Below, piece after piece: positions 1 to 5,163 of a DNA stretch of 5,163 bases. The position numbers and the translations under genes were made by a program. The notes beneath the pieces were generated by a model. It saw only the letters and a list, made by a program, of their open reading frames with translations, was not told the origin of the DNA and did no database searches. Within the stretch, counting starts at the first letter, position 1; every line of letters begins with the position of its first letter. Source of the DNA: Thermoplasmata archaeon (lineage in GTDB: Archaea > Thermoplasmatota > Thermoplasmata > Lutacidiplasmatales > UBA184); the NCBI GenBank assembly GCA_030043835.1, contig JASHWY010000233.1, positions 1 through 5,163 on the forward strand, written 5' to 3'.

Positions 1-96
1 GTCTTTCGGGTCGACGGCCGCCGCTTCATAGGCCTCCGCGACCGCGACCTCGAATCCGTGGCTGAGTTCCTGAAACACGACGGCCCCTCACCGTGA
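1..96 (+). CDS. 3' end of an unrecognised gene (partial, 31 codons plus stop)
   Basis: Frame 1 is open from the window edge to a TGA at 94-96 and encodes a hydrophilic tail of 31 residues beginning VFRVDGRRF and ending KHDGPSP. Nearly every third codon position is C or G, as in the large genes of this window, so the frame is probably truly coding. The tail looks like a short beta strand (VFRVDGRRFIGL) followed by an Arg/Asp/Glu-rich helix (RDRDLESVAEFLK). This would suit the end of a small cytosolic domain. I do not recognise the family, and too little is present to assign a function. It converges on the minus-strand gene that ends at 230, leaving a 133-base spacer with no strong terminator. 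Confidence 0.6.
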   Translation, partial: VFRVDGRRFIGLRDRDLESVAEFLKHDGPSP

Positions 97-229
97 CCTG
101 AGCGAAGGGTCGGAGCGAGCCCCGCACGAGTCTTCGGCCGGCAGTCCGGCGGCTCAAAAGCTCCTACCGGACCCACCGTCGGCGGCTTCCGAGTTCCTGG
201 GCCCGACCGTGCCGGCCGTCTCGCACCCT

Positions 230-628
230 CTAGGTGGACCCGCTTGACCCACCGCTTAGGAAGGCCATCGGGTGAAAGCAGCGCGGACAGATTGGAGTTC
301 GTGCCCGTCCGGACCAGGCGCAGCTCGGGCAGATCCAGCGAACTCCACTCATTCTCGAGGAAGCAGCGCGAACCGTGGCGGGCGACGGAGAACGCGCGGC
401 GTTTCGTACGAGGGATGACGTCCACCAAAGCACCGCGACTTCGACCACGATCCCCGCGACGACCAATGCTGCCCCAATGTACGTCGAGGGCGCGTAATGC
501 CCCTCGAAGCCGGTGACCAGAAAGAGCGCTCCCGCGAGAATCAACAAGTGATAGGTCAGAAGGGGAACGACGATCGATCGCCATGTTTGCCGGGGAACTC
601 GGTCGAGTTCCTTCGACACCTCGGTCAC
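230..628 (-). CDS. Small membrane protein with two TM helices and a C-terminal zinc ribbon
   Basis: The product has 132 residues. After a short basic N-terminus come two hydrophobic spans, about residues 18-40 and 49-70 (the second ends VAVLWW). These should form a helical hairpin in the membrane. A polar linker leads to a zinc ribbon with C100, C103, C114 and C117 (CPSC and CPRC knuckles, the second followed by FHPM). The start is a GTG at 626-628; an in-frame TGA lies a few codons further upstream with no other start between. An AAGGAG lies 12 bases before the GTG (plus-strand 641-646), slightly far but usable. The ordered cysteines and the alternation of hydrophobic and polar segments argue that this frame is real. 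Such proteins are common in archaea, usually as uncharacterised genes; the ribbon may bind a partner protein or nucleic acid at the membrane. It is transcribed away from poxB across a shared 171-base spacer. The function is unknown. Confidence 0.75.
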   Translation of the reverse strand: MTEVSKELDRVPRQTWRSIVVPLLTYHLLILAGALFLVTGFEGHYAPSTYIGAALVVAGIVVEVAVLWWTSSLVRNAARSPSPATVRAASSRMSGVRWICPSCAWSGRARTPICPRCFHPMAFLSGGSSGST

Positions 629-690
629 CGCTCGGGCCCGCTCCTTACCGACTCCGGCGATCTGGAGTCACGAAGAAGCTAGCGCCGACA

Positions 691-721
691 CGAGCATACC
701 GTTGGCTACACCTCATGCTCG
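691..721. promoter_or_regulatory. Inverted repeat CGAGCAT-N17-ATGCTCG in the divergent spacer
   Basis: Bases 691-697 (CGAGCAT) and 715-721 (ATGCTCG) form a perfect 7-bp inverted repeat with a 17-base spacer. Half-sites are thus about 24 bases apart centre to centre, a little over two helical turns. It lies 20 bases upstream of the TATA-like box of the poxB transcript and about 60 bases upstream of the minus-strand membrane-protein gene. A dimeric regulator binding here could affect both directions. The repeat is seen directly; the operator role is inference, and a 7-bp repeat could arise by chance. Confidence 0.3.
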
Positions 722-740
722 ACGGTCGAGGTCTCTCTGG

Positions 741-748
741 CTAAATAC
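741..748 (+). promoter_or_regulatory. TATA-like box before poxB
   Basis: CTAAATAC is the most AT-rich patch in the GC-rich spacer 629-799. Its centre is about 55 bases before the poxB ATG. By archaeal spacing, transcription would start near 769-771 and give a leader of about 30 bases. A purine-rich BRE just upstream is not evident (the sequence there is pyrimidine-rich), so the match is partial. If the organism is bacterial, TAAATA could instead serve as a -10 element, but no good -35 is visible. A small perfect stem AGGCC/GGCCT (761-765 with 771-775) overlaps the predicted start point. Confidence 0.4.
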
Positions 749-799
749 GCCCAACGTTCAAGGCCTGCCGGGCCTCTTGGAGACCCCGAGACACGATCG

Positions 800-2521
800 A
801 TGGCGCGGGTCGCCGATGCTCTGGTGGATGCCCTCGTAGGTGCGGGGGTGGAGCGCGTGTACGGCGTCGCGGGCGACTCCCTCAACGCGCTCACCGACTC
901 GATCCGGCCGAGGAGCGACATCCGATGGATCCACGTGCGCCACGAGGAGGCCGCGGGATTCGCCGCCGGCGCGGAGGCTCAGCTCACCGGAAAGCTTGCG
1001 GCCTGCGCGGGAAGCTGCGGGCCGGGCAATCTGCATCTCATCAACGGCCTCTACGACTCCCATCGAAGCCGCGCTCCCGTGGTGGCCATCGCCGCTCAGA
1101 TAGTAAGTCCGGAGCTCGGGTCGGAGTACTTTCAGGAGACTCACCCCGAGATCATCTTCCGAGAGTGTAGCTTCTTCCAAGAGGTCGTTTCAAGCCCGGC
1201 GCAGCTCAATCACGCGGTGGTCACAGCCATCGCGACCGCCCTGTCACGGCGAGGGGTCGCTATCGTGGTGCTTCCCGGCGATATCGCCCAGATGCCCGCG
1301 GTGGAGCCATCCGTGGAACGGATCGAGCCGGCCCGCGCCCCGAGCCCTGTTCCCTCCGAGGGCGAGTTGAGCCGTATCGCAACCCTCCTCAATGCCGCCG
1401 GGAAAGTTACGATCCTGGCCGGCGGCGGGTCCGCGGACGCGCGCAGCGAGTTGCTCGAGATAGCGTCCAAGCTTCGCGCCCCGATCGTCCACACCCTCCG
1501 GGCTAAGGCGTACTTCGAGAACGACAATCCCTACGATGTCGGCATGACCGGTCTCATCGGATTCTCTTCGGGCTACCACGCCATGCTCGACGCCGACCTC
1601 ATCCTGCTGCTCGGCACGGATTTCCCCTACCGTCAGTTCTATCCGGAACACGCCCAGAAGATTCAGATTGACGTCGAGGCCTCGCACCTTGGACGGCGGA
1701 CGAGGCTCGATGTGGGCGTCGTCGGGGACGTCGGGACCACCCTGCGCGCCTTATTGCCCCGGATTTCGTTGAAGGCGGAGGGCGACCACCTCACGGCGTC
1801 ACTCGCCCATTATCGGAAGGCGCGACTGGACCTCGACGACCTCGCGACCGGCGTGCCGGGTAAGACACCCCTCCATCCCCAGTTCGTGATGAAGGTGGTG
1901 GACGAACTCGCCCAAGCCGATGCCGTCTTCACCTGCGACGTGGGTCTTCCTACGGTCTGGGCGGCGCGCTATCTTCGGATGAACGGACGGCGTCGGCTCC
2001 TAGGCTCGTTCTGGCACGGGTCGATGGCGAACGCGCTCCCCCAGGCGATCGGAGCTCAGTGCGCCTACCCCCAACGGCAGGTCGTCAGCCTCTCCGGCGA
2101 CGGGGGCCTCTCCATGCTTCTCGGCGAGCTCCTTACACTACGCCAGCTCGACCTTCCCGTCAAGGTCATCCTATTCGACAATAGCTCGCTGGGCTTCGTC
2201 CAGCTCGAGCAAAAGACGGCTGGGTTCCTGGAGTTCGGCGTGGACCTCGTGAATCCCAATTTCTCCGGGCTAGCCGCCCAAGCGGGGCTGCTCGGCCTCC
2301 GGGTCGAAACCCCCGAGCAGGTGGAGCCCATGGTCCGCCAGCTGCTCGCCCACCCGGGACCCGCGCTGCTCGATGCAGTCGTCGCGCGCCAGGAGATCAT
2401 GATGCCTCCCACCATCGACTCCGCGATGGTGAAAGGCTTCGGACTCTGGCTCATCAAAGCGATCCTAAGTGGCCGGGGAGACGAAGTCATCGACCTCGCG
2501 AAAGTCAACCTCTTTCGCTGA
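800..2521 (+). CDS. poxB: Pyruvate:quinone oxidoreductase (pyruvate oxidase, PoxB type), ThDP- and FAD-dependent
   Basis: This peripheral membrane flavoenzyme decarboxylates pyruvate to acetate and CO2 and passes two electrons to quinone. The product has 573 residues; E. coli PoxB has 572. The ThDP Pyr domain (about 1-175) has the catalytic glutamate as E49 in RHEE, followed by AGAEAQL and CGPGNLHLINGL. The middle domain (about 185-335) carries the FAD-site block DVGMTGLIGFSSG (246-258). The PP domain (about 355-530) has FTCDVG, then GDGG with D434 and N461 as Mg ligands 27 residues apart, and SLGF with F466. The ending GRGDEVIDLAK...R matches the lipid-binding, autoinhibitory C-terminal segment of E. 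coli PoxB and separates it from acetolactate synthase. The ATG at 800 gives the usual family N-terminus. No good ribosome site is seen (GGAG lies 17 bases away). The first Asn of the usual NN pair is D460; the metal-binding Asn remains. It is the first gene of a probable two-gene operon. Confidence 0.95.
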   Translation: MARVADALVDALVGAGVERVYGVAGDSLNALTDSIRPRSDIRWIHVRHEEAAGFAAGAEAQLTGKLAACAGSCGPGNLHLINGLYDSHRSRAPVVAIAAQIVSPELGSEYFQETHPEIIFRECSFFQEVVSSPAQLNHAVVTAIATALSRRGVAIVVLPGDIAQMPAVEPSVERIEPARAPSPVPSEGELSRIATLLNAAGKVTILAGGGSADARSELLEIASKLRAPIVHTLRAKAYFENDNPYDVGMTGLIGFSSGYHAMLDADLILLLGTDFPYRQFYPEHAQKIQIDVEASHLGRRTRLDVGVVGDVGTTLRALLPRISLKAEGDHLTASLAHYRKARLDLDDLATGVPGKTPLHPQFVMKVVDELAQADAVFTCDVGLPTVWAARYLRMNGRRRLLGSFWHGSMANALPQAIGAQCAYPQRQVVSLSGDGGLSMLLGELLTLRQLDLPVKVILFDNSSLGFVQLEQKTAGFLEFGVDLVNPNFSGLAAQAGLLGLRVETPEQVEPMVRQLLAHPGPALLDAVVARQEIMMPPTIDSAMVKGFGLWLIKAILSGRGDEVIDLAKVNLFR

Positions 2522-2538
2522 ACCGAGCACCTCAAGGC

Positions 2539-3927
2539 ATGCCAGCGAAGGGCGGATACGACGTGGTGATCGTGGGCGCGGGGGCGATGGGCCTCGCCTC
2601 AGCGTACCACCTCATCCTCGACCTCCCGGAGCTATCCATCCTCGTGGTCGAGGCCCGTTCTCGGCCCGGGGAGGGGTCGATGGGCGCGAGCAACGCGATG
2701 GTCCGGGATGTGTTCAGCACGTCGGACAACCAGGTTCTGGCCCGGAGCTCGATCTCGTTCTACCGGCGGCTCCTTAAGGAACACGAAGAGCTCCGAACCC
2801 CCACCCCGCTGCTCGACCTGTACGGATACCTTTGGCTACTGCCGGAGAGCCTCCGGGACGAGTACTACTCGATCGTCGCTCGGAGCGAAGGAATGATCGA
2901 CGCGGAGCCGGTGAGCCTCGACGATCTTCATTCGTGTCCGGGCCTCGTGGTCTCCCCCGCGAGGTGGTTCGAAGGCGACGAGGCCAACCCGCCGGAGCCG
3001 ATCACGGGCGGATTGTTCGGCCGGTACTGCGGCGAAGTCGCCCCGGAGATGCTCGCCAACTTCTACTACGAAGAGGCCAAGCGTCACGGAGTCGAGTTCC
3101 TGTTCGACGCATGTGTTCAGCGCCTCTCCTTCGAAGGGAGAGAGGAGATCTTGCTCCATGAACCCTCGAAGGTGCCGTTCGCGTTCCAAGAGCGCATGAA
3201 GGGACGCCTCCACATTTCGCGGGTAACGCTCGGCGACGGACAGTTCGTTCGAGCGGACAAGGTCATCGTCGCTGCGGGGGCCTGGGCCGAGAAACTTCTT
3301 CACCCGCTGGGGATCGCCACAGCGTGTAGCCCGCAGGCCCAGCTGCTCTTCTCGGTCTCGGGCCGCTCGGTGGAGGAGCTGCTGGGCTGGGAACCTCCCG
3401 TCCACCCGATCGACACCGCCAACGGGAAAGCACGATGCCCCTTCCTCATCCTGCCGACCGGCGCTACCCTCAAGCCGATCTTCCGGCAACGACAGATGTG
3501 GATCGGCTGTGTGGACAGCGTCACGCACGCCATCGGCACGCGGGAAGACCCTGGACGAGACGGACGGCTCGACTACAACATGGCCCAGATGGGCGATCGC
3601 GAGGCGTTCGGAACCGACGTGCTCCCGGCCGTCACTCCGTACTTGCCCAGTTTCGAGACGTCGGGAGTTCGCTTGGAGAACTCATGGGGCGGTTATTACC
3701 ACAATAGCCCCGACGGACTCCCGGTCCTCATTGAGGAAGCGTACGGAGTGATCTTCGTCGGGGGAGATTCGGGGAGCGGGGTGATGAAGGCGGATTCGAT
3801 GGGCCGGCTGGTGGCCGCTCAGTACGAGGGTCGGCGCGATGCCCAGCTCTTCACCGGGGACTCCTACCGGCTGGAGCGCCTTTCGCTCACCCGCCGCGTC
3901 GTGGAGTCGGAGAAAATCATCCTGTAG
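2539..3927 (+). CDS. FAD-dependent oxidoreductase, DAO / sarcosine-oxidase-like family
   Basis: The product has 462 residues, within the usual size range of the DAO (glycine/D-amino acid oxidase, sarcosine oxidase) family. The N-terminal Rossmann fold has GAGAMG at 13-18 and the ribose-binding acid E38 in VVEAR. GASNAMVR (49-56) fits the flavin-contact loop. A middle substrate domain ends at the conserved VIVAAGAWAEKL (242-253). The second FAD segment is WGGYYHNSPDGLPVL (383-397), then FVGGDSGSGVMKADSMGRL (406-424). Where monomeric sarcosine oxidase has its covalent-FAD cysteine before YTNTPD, this protein has G385 or Y386, so flavin is probably bound non-covalently. No signal peptide or TM helix is seen. 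The family oxidises the C-N bond of N-methyl or free amino acids; the substrate cannot be read here. The ATG is 17 bases after the poxB stop, indicating co-transcription; an AAGG only one base before it is too close to be a normal ribosome site. Two TAG stops stand in tandem at 3925-3930. Confidence 0.88.
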   Translation: MPAKGGYDVVIVGAGAMGLASAYHLILDLPELSILVVEARSRPGEGSMGASNAMVRDVFSTSDNQVLARSSISFYRRLLKEHEELRTPTPLLDLYGYLWLLPESLRDEYYSIVARSEGMIDAEPVSLDDLHSCPGLVVSPARWFEGDEANPPEPITGGLFGRYCGEVAPEMLANFYYEEAKRHGVEFLFDACVQRLSFEGREEILLHEPSKVPFAFQERMKGRLHISRVTLGDGQFVRADKVIVAAGAWAEKLLHPLGIATACSPQAQLLFSVSGRSVEELLGWEPPVHPIDTANGKARCPFLILPTGATLKPIFRQRQMWIGCVDSVTHAIGTREDPGRDGRLDYNMAQMGDREAFGTDVLPAVTPYLPSFETSGVRLENSWGGYYHNSPDGLPVLIEEAYGVIFVGGDSGSGVMKADSMGRLVAAQYEGRRDAQLFTGDSYRLERLSLTRRVVESEKIIL

Positions 3928-3954
3928 TAGCTCACGTTGGTGGCCCGATCGGTC

Positions 3955-3981
3955 CCGAAGACGATGGAGCGTTCTCTTCGG
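3955..3981 (+). terminator. 7-bp stem-loop just after the oxidoreductase gene
   Basis: CCGAAGA (3955-3961) pairs perfectly with TCTTCGG (3975-3981) around a 13-base loop, beginning 27 bases after the first stop of the plus-strand gene. An 8-bp palindrome CCGATCGG (3945-3952) lies just before it. No U-run follows, so this is not a canonical intrinsic terminator. It may be a 3'-end stability or pausing element. The stem is seen; the role is inference. Confidence 0.3.
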
Positions 3982-4043
3982 AACCTTCCTCGACCGACGC
4001 GAGAGGGTGGACTTTCACCCGTTCGCAGCTCCTCGAACCGACT

Positions 4044-4083
4044 CGCCTCCGCGGGTAGGTCCTGCGGCCTACCCGCCGAGGTG
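4044..4083. other. Strong 40-base imperfect hairpin between convergent genes
   Basis: GCGGGTAGG (4051-4059) pairs perfectly with CCTACCCGC (4068-4076) around an 8-base loop, and a T-G wobble can shorten the loop to six bases. Beyond a single C-C mismatch (4050/4077) the stem continues with CCTC (4046-4049) against GAGG (4078-4081), then a G-T wobble and a C-G pair. That is 15 pairs in 16 positions. It is the strongest inverted repeat I can find in the window. It lies 116 bases after the plus-strand oxidoreductase and 62 bases beyond the aldolase stop on the other strand. No T-run follows on either strand. A bidirectional terminator, a REP-like element or part of a structured RNA are all possible. 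Confidence 0.5.
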
Positions 4084-4109
4084 GAGCCCTCATTCCTCCC
4101 ATGAATCGA

Positions 4110-4138
4110 CCGACGGACTCTCCCGGCGCGTTCGTCGG
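4110..4138 (-). terminator. Stem-loop just downstream of the aldolase gene
   Basis: CCGACG (4110-4115) pairs with CGTCGG (4133-4138), with one further G-T and one A-T pair possible inside, around a loop of about 13 bases. On the minus strand it begins 7 bases past the aldolase stop, a natural place for a 3'-end structure. No U-run follows it, so the terminator role is weakly supported. Confidence 0.25.
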
Positions 4139-4145
4139 ACGTGAC

Positions 4146-4895
4146 TCAGCCGCCTAGGTAGTACCTCGCGCCCTGAATCAGGAAACGGACGTCCGAGGCG
4201 AGAGAGATAAACCGGAAGCCTAGGTCGATCGCGGTCTTCTTTTCCTCGGCGTTGACGACGAGCGTTCCGGGGACCTTCCCGTGGCGTTCGCAGGCGTCGA
4301 CCACGACCCGCATCGCGTCGAGAACCTTCGGATTCGTCCGGTCGTCCATCAGGCCCAGACTCAGGGTCAAGTCCTGAGGTCCTACGAAGAGCAGGTCGAG
4401 GCCCTTCACGCTCGCGATCGCGTCGACGTGCTCTAACGCCTCCTGGGTCTCGATCTGGACCCCGACCATGGTTTCTGCATTGGCGGTCCTAAGATAGGAC
4501 GGAAGCTCCATGCCGTAGCGAGACGCGGCAGCGGCCGCGGCGCCTCGCACCCCTTCGGGCGGGTACTTGGCGAACGCGACGGCCGCCTTGGCCTGCGCTT
4601 CCGTGCTCACCAGCGGGACAAGGATTCCGTGCGCGCCCGAGTCCAGGGCCTGCTTAATGAGATACTGGTCAATGTTGCCGACCCGGACGAGAGCTGCCGG
4701 GCCCGCAGCGCCGAGCAGAGCCACCATCGCGGCCATCGTCTCGGGATTCACGGGAGCGTGCTCGGTGTCGATCATGAACCACTCGAAGCCCATCTCCCGT
4801 AGGGCGTCGAGGGCGAGGAGCGAGGACGACGAGATCCACGTGCCAAAGGATGGGTCTCGGGACGAACGGAGCCTTTTTTTCAAGGAGTTCCTCAT
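4146..4895 (-). CDS. HpcH/HpaI-family class II (metal-dependent) aldolase
   Basis: The cytosolic enzyme of this family reversibly cleaves 2-keto-3-deoxy or 4-hydroxy-2-oxo acids into pyruvate and an aldehyde, using a divalent metal and no lysine Schiff base. The product has 249 residues, near the family norm of 250-265. FGTW (17-20) opens the first barrel strand. MIDTEHAP (41-48) holds the catalytic His46. R71 in VRVG should bind the pyruvate carboxylate. YPPEGVRG (111-118) is a family signature. Metal ligands are E149 in QIET and D175 in VGPQDLTLSLG, at the same numbers I recall for HpcH of E. coli C. I chose the ATG at 4893-4895 because MRNSLKKRL is the usual family start; an upstream TTG at 4953-4955 would add 20 residues unlike the family. 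No Shine-Dalgarno is visible. Substrate chain length cannot be read: HpaI, GarL, RhmA and YfaU-like enzymes share these motifs. It converges on the oxidoreductase and follows a putative methyltransferase on its own strand. Confidence 0.92.
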   Translation of the reverse strand: MRNSLKKRLRSSRDPSFGTWISSSSLLALDALREMGFEWFMIDTEHAPVNPETMAAMVALLGAAGPAALVRVGNIDQYLIKQALDSGAHGILVPLVSTEAQAKAAVAFAKYPPEGVRGAAAAAASRYGMELPSYLRTANAETMVGVQIETQEALEHVDAIASVKGLDLLFVGPQDLTLSLGLMDDRTNPKVLDAMRVVVDACERHGKVPGTLVVNAEEKKTAIDLGFRFISLASDVRFLIQGARYYLGG

Positions 4896-4930
4896 GGAGA
4901 GGCCCGCGGTCGCAAGGGGGTTTTGCGGAG

Positions 4931-4940
4931 GATAAGCTTT
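4931..4940 (-). promoter_or_regulatory. Weak TATA-like patch before the aldolase
   Basis: On the minus strand AAAGCTTATC lies about 40 bases before the chosen ATG. With archaeal spacing it would place the transcript start about 15 bases upstream of the ATG. It is the nearest AT-rich patch in the 152-base gap 4896-5047, but its match to a TATA box is poor. That gap holds no gene that I can see. Confidence 0.22.
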
Positions 4941-5047
4941 CCAGATCTCGAACAAGTCTACCGGGTCTCAGAGTCGGTCTCGAAGGGTCACGGACGCGAA
5001 GCGGGCCAGGCCGCTCCTTCGATTCTATCCCTCGGTCGTCCGCGAGC

Positions 5048-5163
5048 TCACGTTGTCCCGGACCTCCACGCCCAGACCCAGGTGATGGCCCCTCCCAGGG
5101 AGGGAACTCGCTCGACAGATTCGAATCCGGCCCCCTCAAAGTCCCGTTCGACATGATTCTCCC
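5048..5163 (-). CDS. 3' end of a probable class I SAM-dependent methyltransferase (partial)
   Basis: One minus-strand frame is open from the window edge to a TGA at 5048-5050 and gives 37 residues. It has no start codon inside the window. The tail reads ENHVERDFEGAGFESVERV, followed by PSLGGAITWVWAWR. A helix ending in AGF, then a xxVERV strand, a GG turn and a final hydrophobic strand are the usual beta-6/beta-7 hairpin that ends class I methyltransferases such as the UbiE/MenG group. The competing minus-strand frame through this region is Arg/Pro/Gly-rich and overlaps the aldolase, so it is a shadow. The gene body with the SAM-binding motif lies outside the window, so substrate and even family are tentative. 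It is on the same strand as the aldolase, 152 bases upstream of its ATG, so co-transcription is possible but not obvious. Confidence 0.6.
   Translation of the reverse strand, partial: ENHVERDFEGAGFESVERVPSLGGAITWVWAWRSGTT

Noticed and set aside
137..150. GCCGG-CAGT-CCGGC hairpin after the first partial gene as a terminator
   Set aside because: The stem is only 5 bp, no T-run follows, and such stems are frequent by chance at this GC content.
2836..3528. 230-codon minus-strand frame opposite the FAD oxidoreductase
   Set aside because: It is antisense to a gene with clear FAD motifs; the product shows no recognisable fold or motif and is a typical high-GC antisense shadow.
4896..4955. N-terminal extension of the aldolase from the upstream TTG
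   Set aside because: The extra 20 residues do not resemble the family, whose members begin close to the MRNSLKKRL sequence encoded from the internal ATG at 4895.
5090..5104. Perfect palindrome CCCTCCC-A-GGGAGGG as a possible operator or terminator
   Set aside because: It lies inside the putative methyltransferase coding frame, where it encodes the PSLGG stretch. No T-run follows, so it is better read as coding sequence.
5116..5135. TTCGAATC resembling a tRNA T-loop
   Set aside because: The flanking bases do not form a 5-bp T-stem on either strand and there is no acceptor, D or anticodon arm around it. GATTCGAATC is simply a 10-base palindrome.
4669..5154. 161-codon minus-strand frame overlapping the aldolase start region
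   Set aside because: Its product is Arg/Pro/Gly-rich and without domain pattern, and most of it overlaps the well-supported aldolase in another frame. It is a shadow of high GC content.

Overview
The window is GC-rich (clearly above 60% by eye), with C or G at most third codon positions. It carries compactly arranged metabolic genes. Shine-Dalgarno sequences are weak or absent before three of the four visible starts. An AT-rich TATA-like box lies where an archaeal promoter would sit, about 55 bases before the first large gene. A small membrane protein with a C-terminal zinc ribbon is of a kind common in archaea. Together these favour a high-GC archaeon, perhaps from the Thermoplasmatota, but a GC-rich soil bacterium is not excluded. 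The taxonomic call is an inference with low to moderate confidence.

Layout. Bases 1-96 hold the 3' end of an unrecognised plus-strand gene. A minus-strand gene (230-628) encodes a two-helix membrane protein ending in a CxxC...CxxC zinc ribbon. A 171-base divergent spacer (629-799) holds a 7-bp inverted repeat, the TATA-like box and a small leader hairpin. Then comes a plus-strand pair: a full-length PoxB-type pyruvate:quinone oxidoreductase (800-2521) and, 17 bases later, a DAO-family FAD-dependent amine/amino-acid oxidoreductase (2539-3927). The 218-base convergent spacer (3928-4145) has no gene but is unusually rich in inverted repeats, including a 40-base hairpin with a 9-bp perfect core at 4044-4083. 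On the minus strand follow an HpcH/HpaI-type class II aldolase (4146-4895) and, upstream of it at the window edge, the last 37 codons of what looks like a class I SAM-dependent methyltransferase (5048-5163).

How the genes may work together. The aldolase family splits 2-keto-3-deoxy acids into pyruvate and an aldehyde. PoxB oxidises pyruvate to acetate and CO2 and passes electrons to membrane quinone. The DAO-family enzyme oxidises an amine or amino acid and could itself yield a 2-oxo acid. Pyruvate (or a related 2-oxo acid) is therefore a plausible shared node feeding a respiratory chain. Only the poxB-oxidoreductase pair has the spacing of an operon; the wider link is inference. I see no mobile element, CRISPR array, rRNA or tRNA, and no clear evidence of a wholly new system. 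The least explained piece is the structured convergent spacer.
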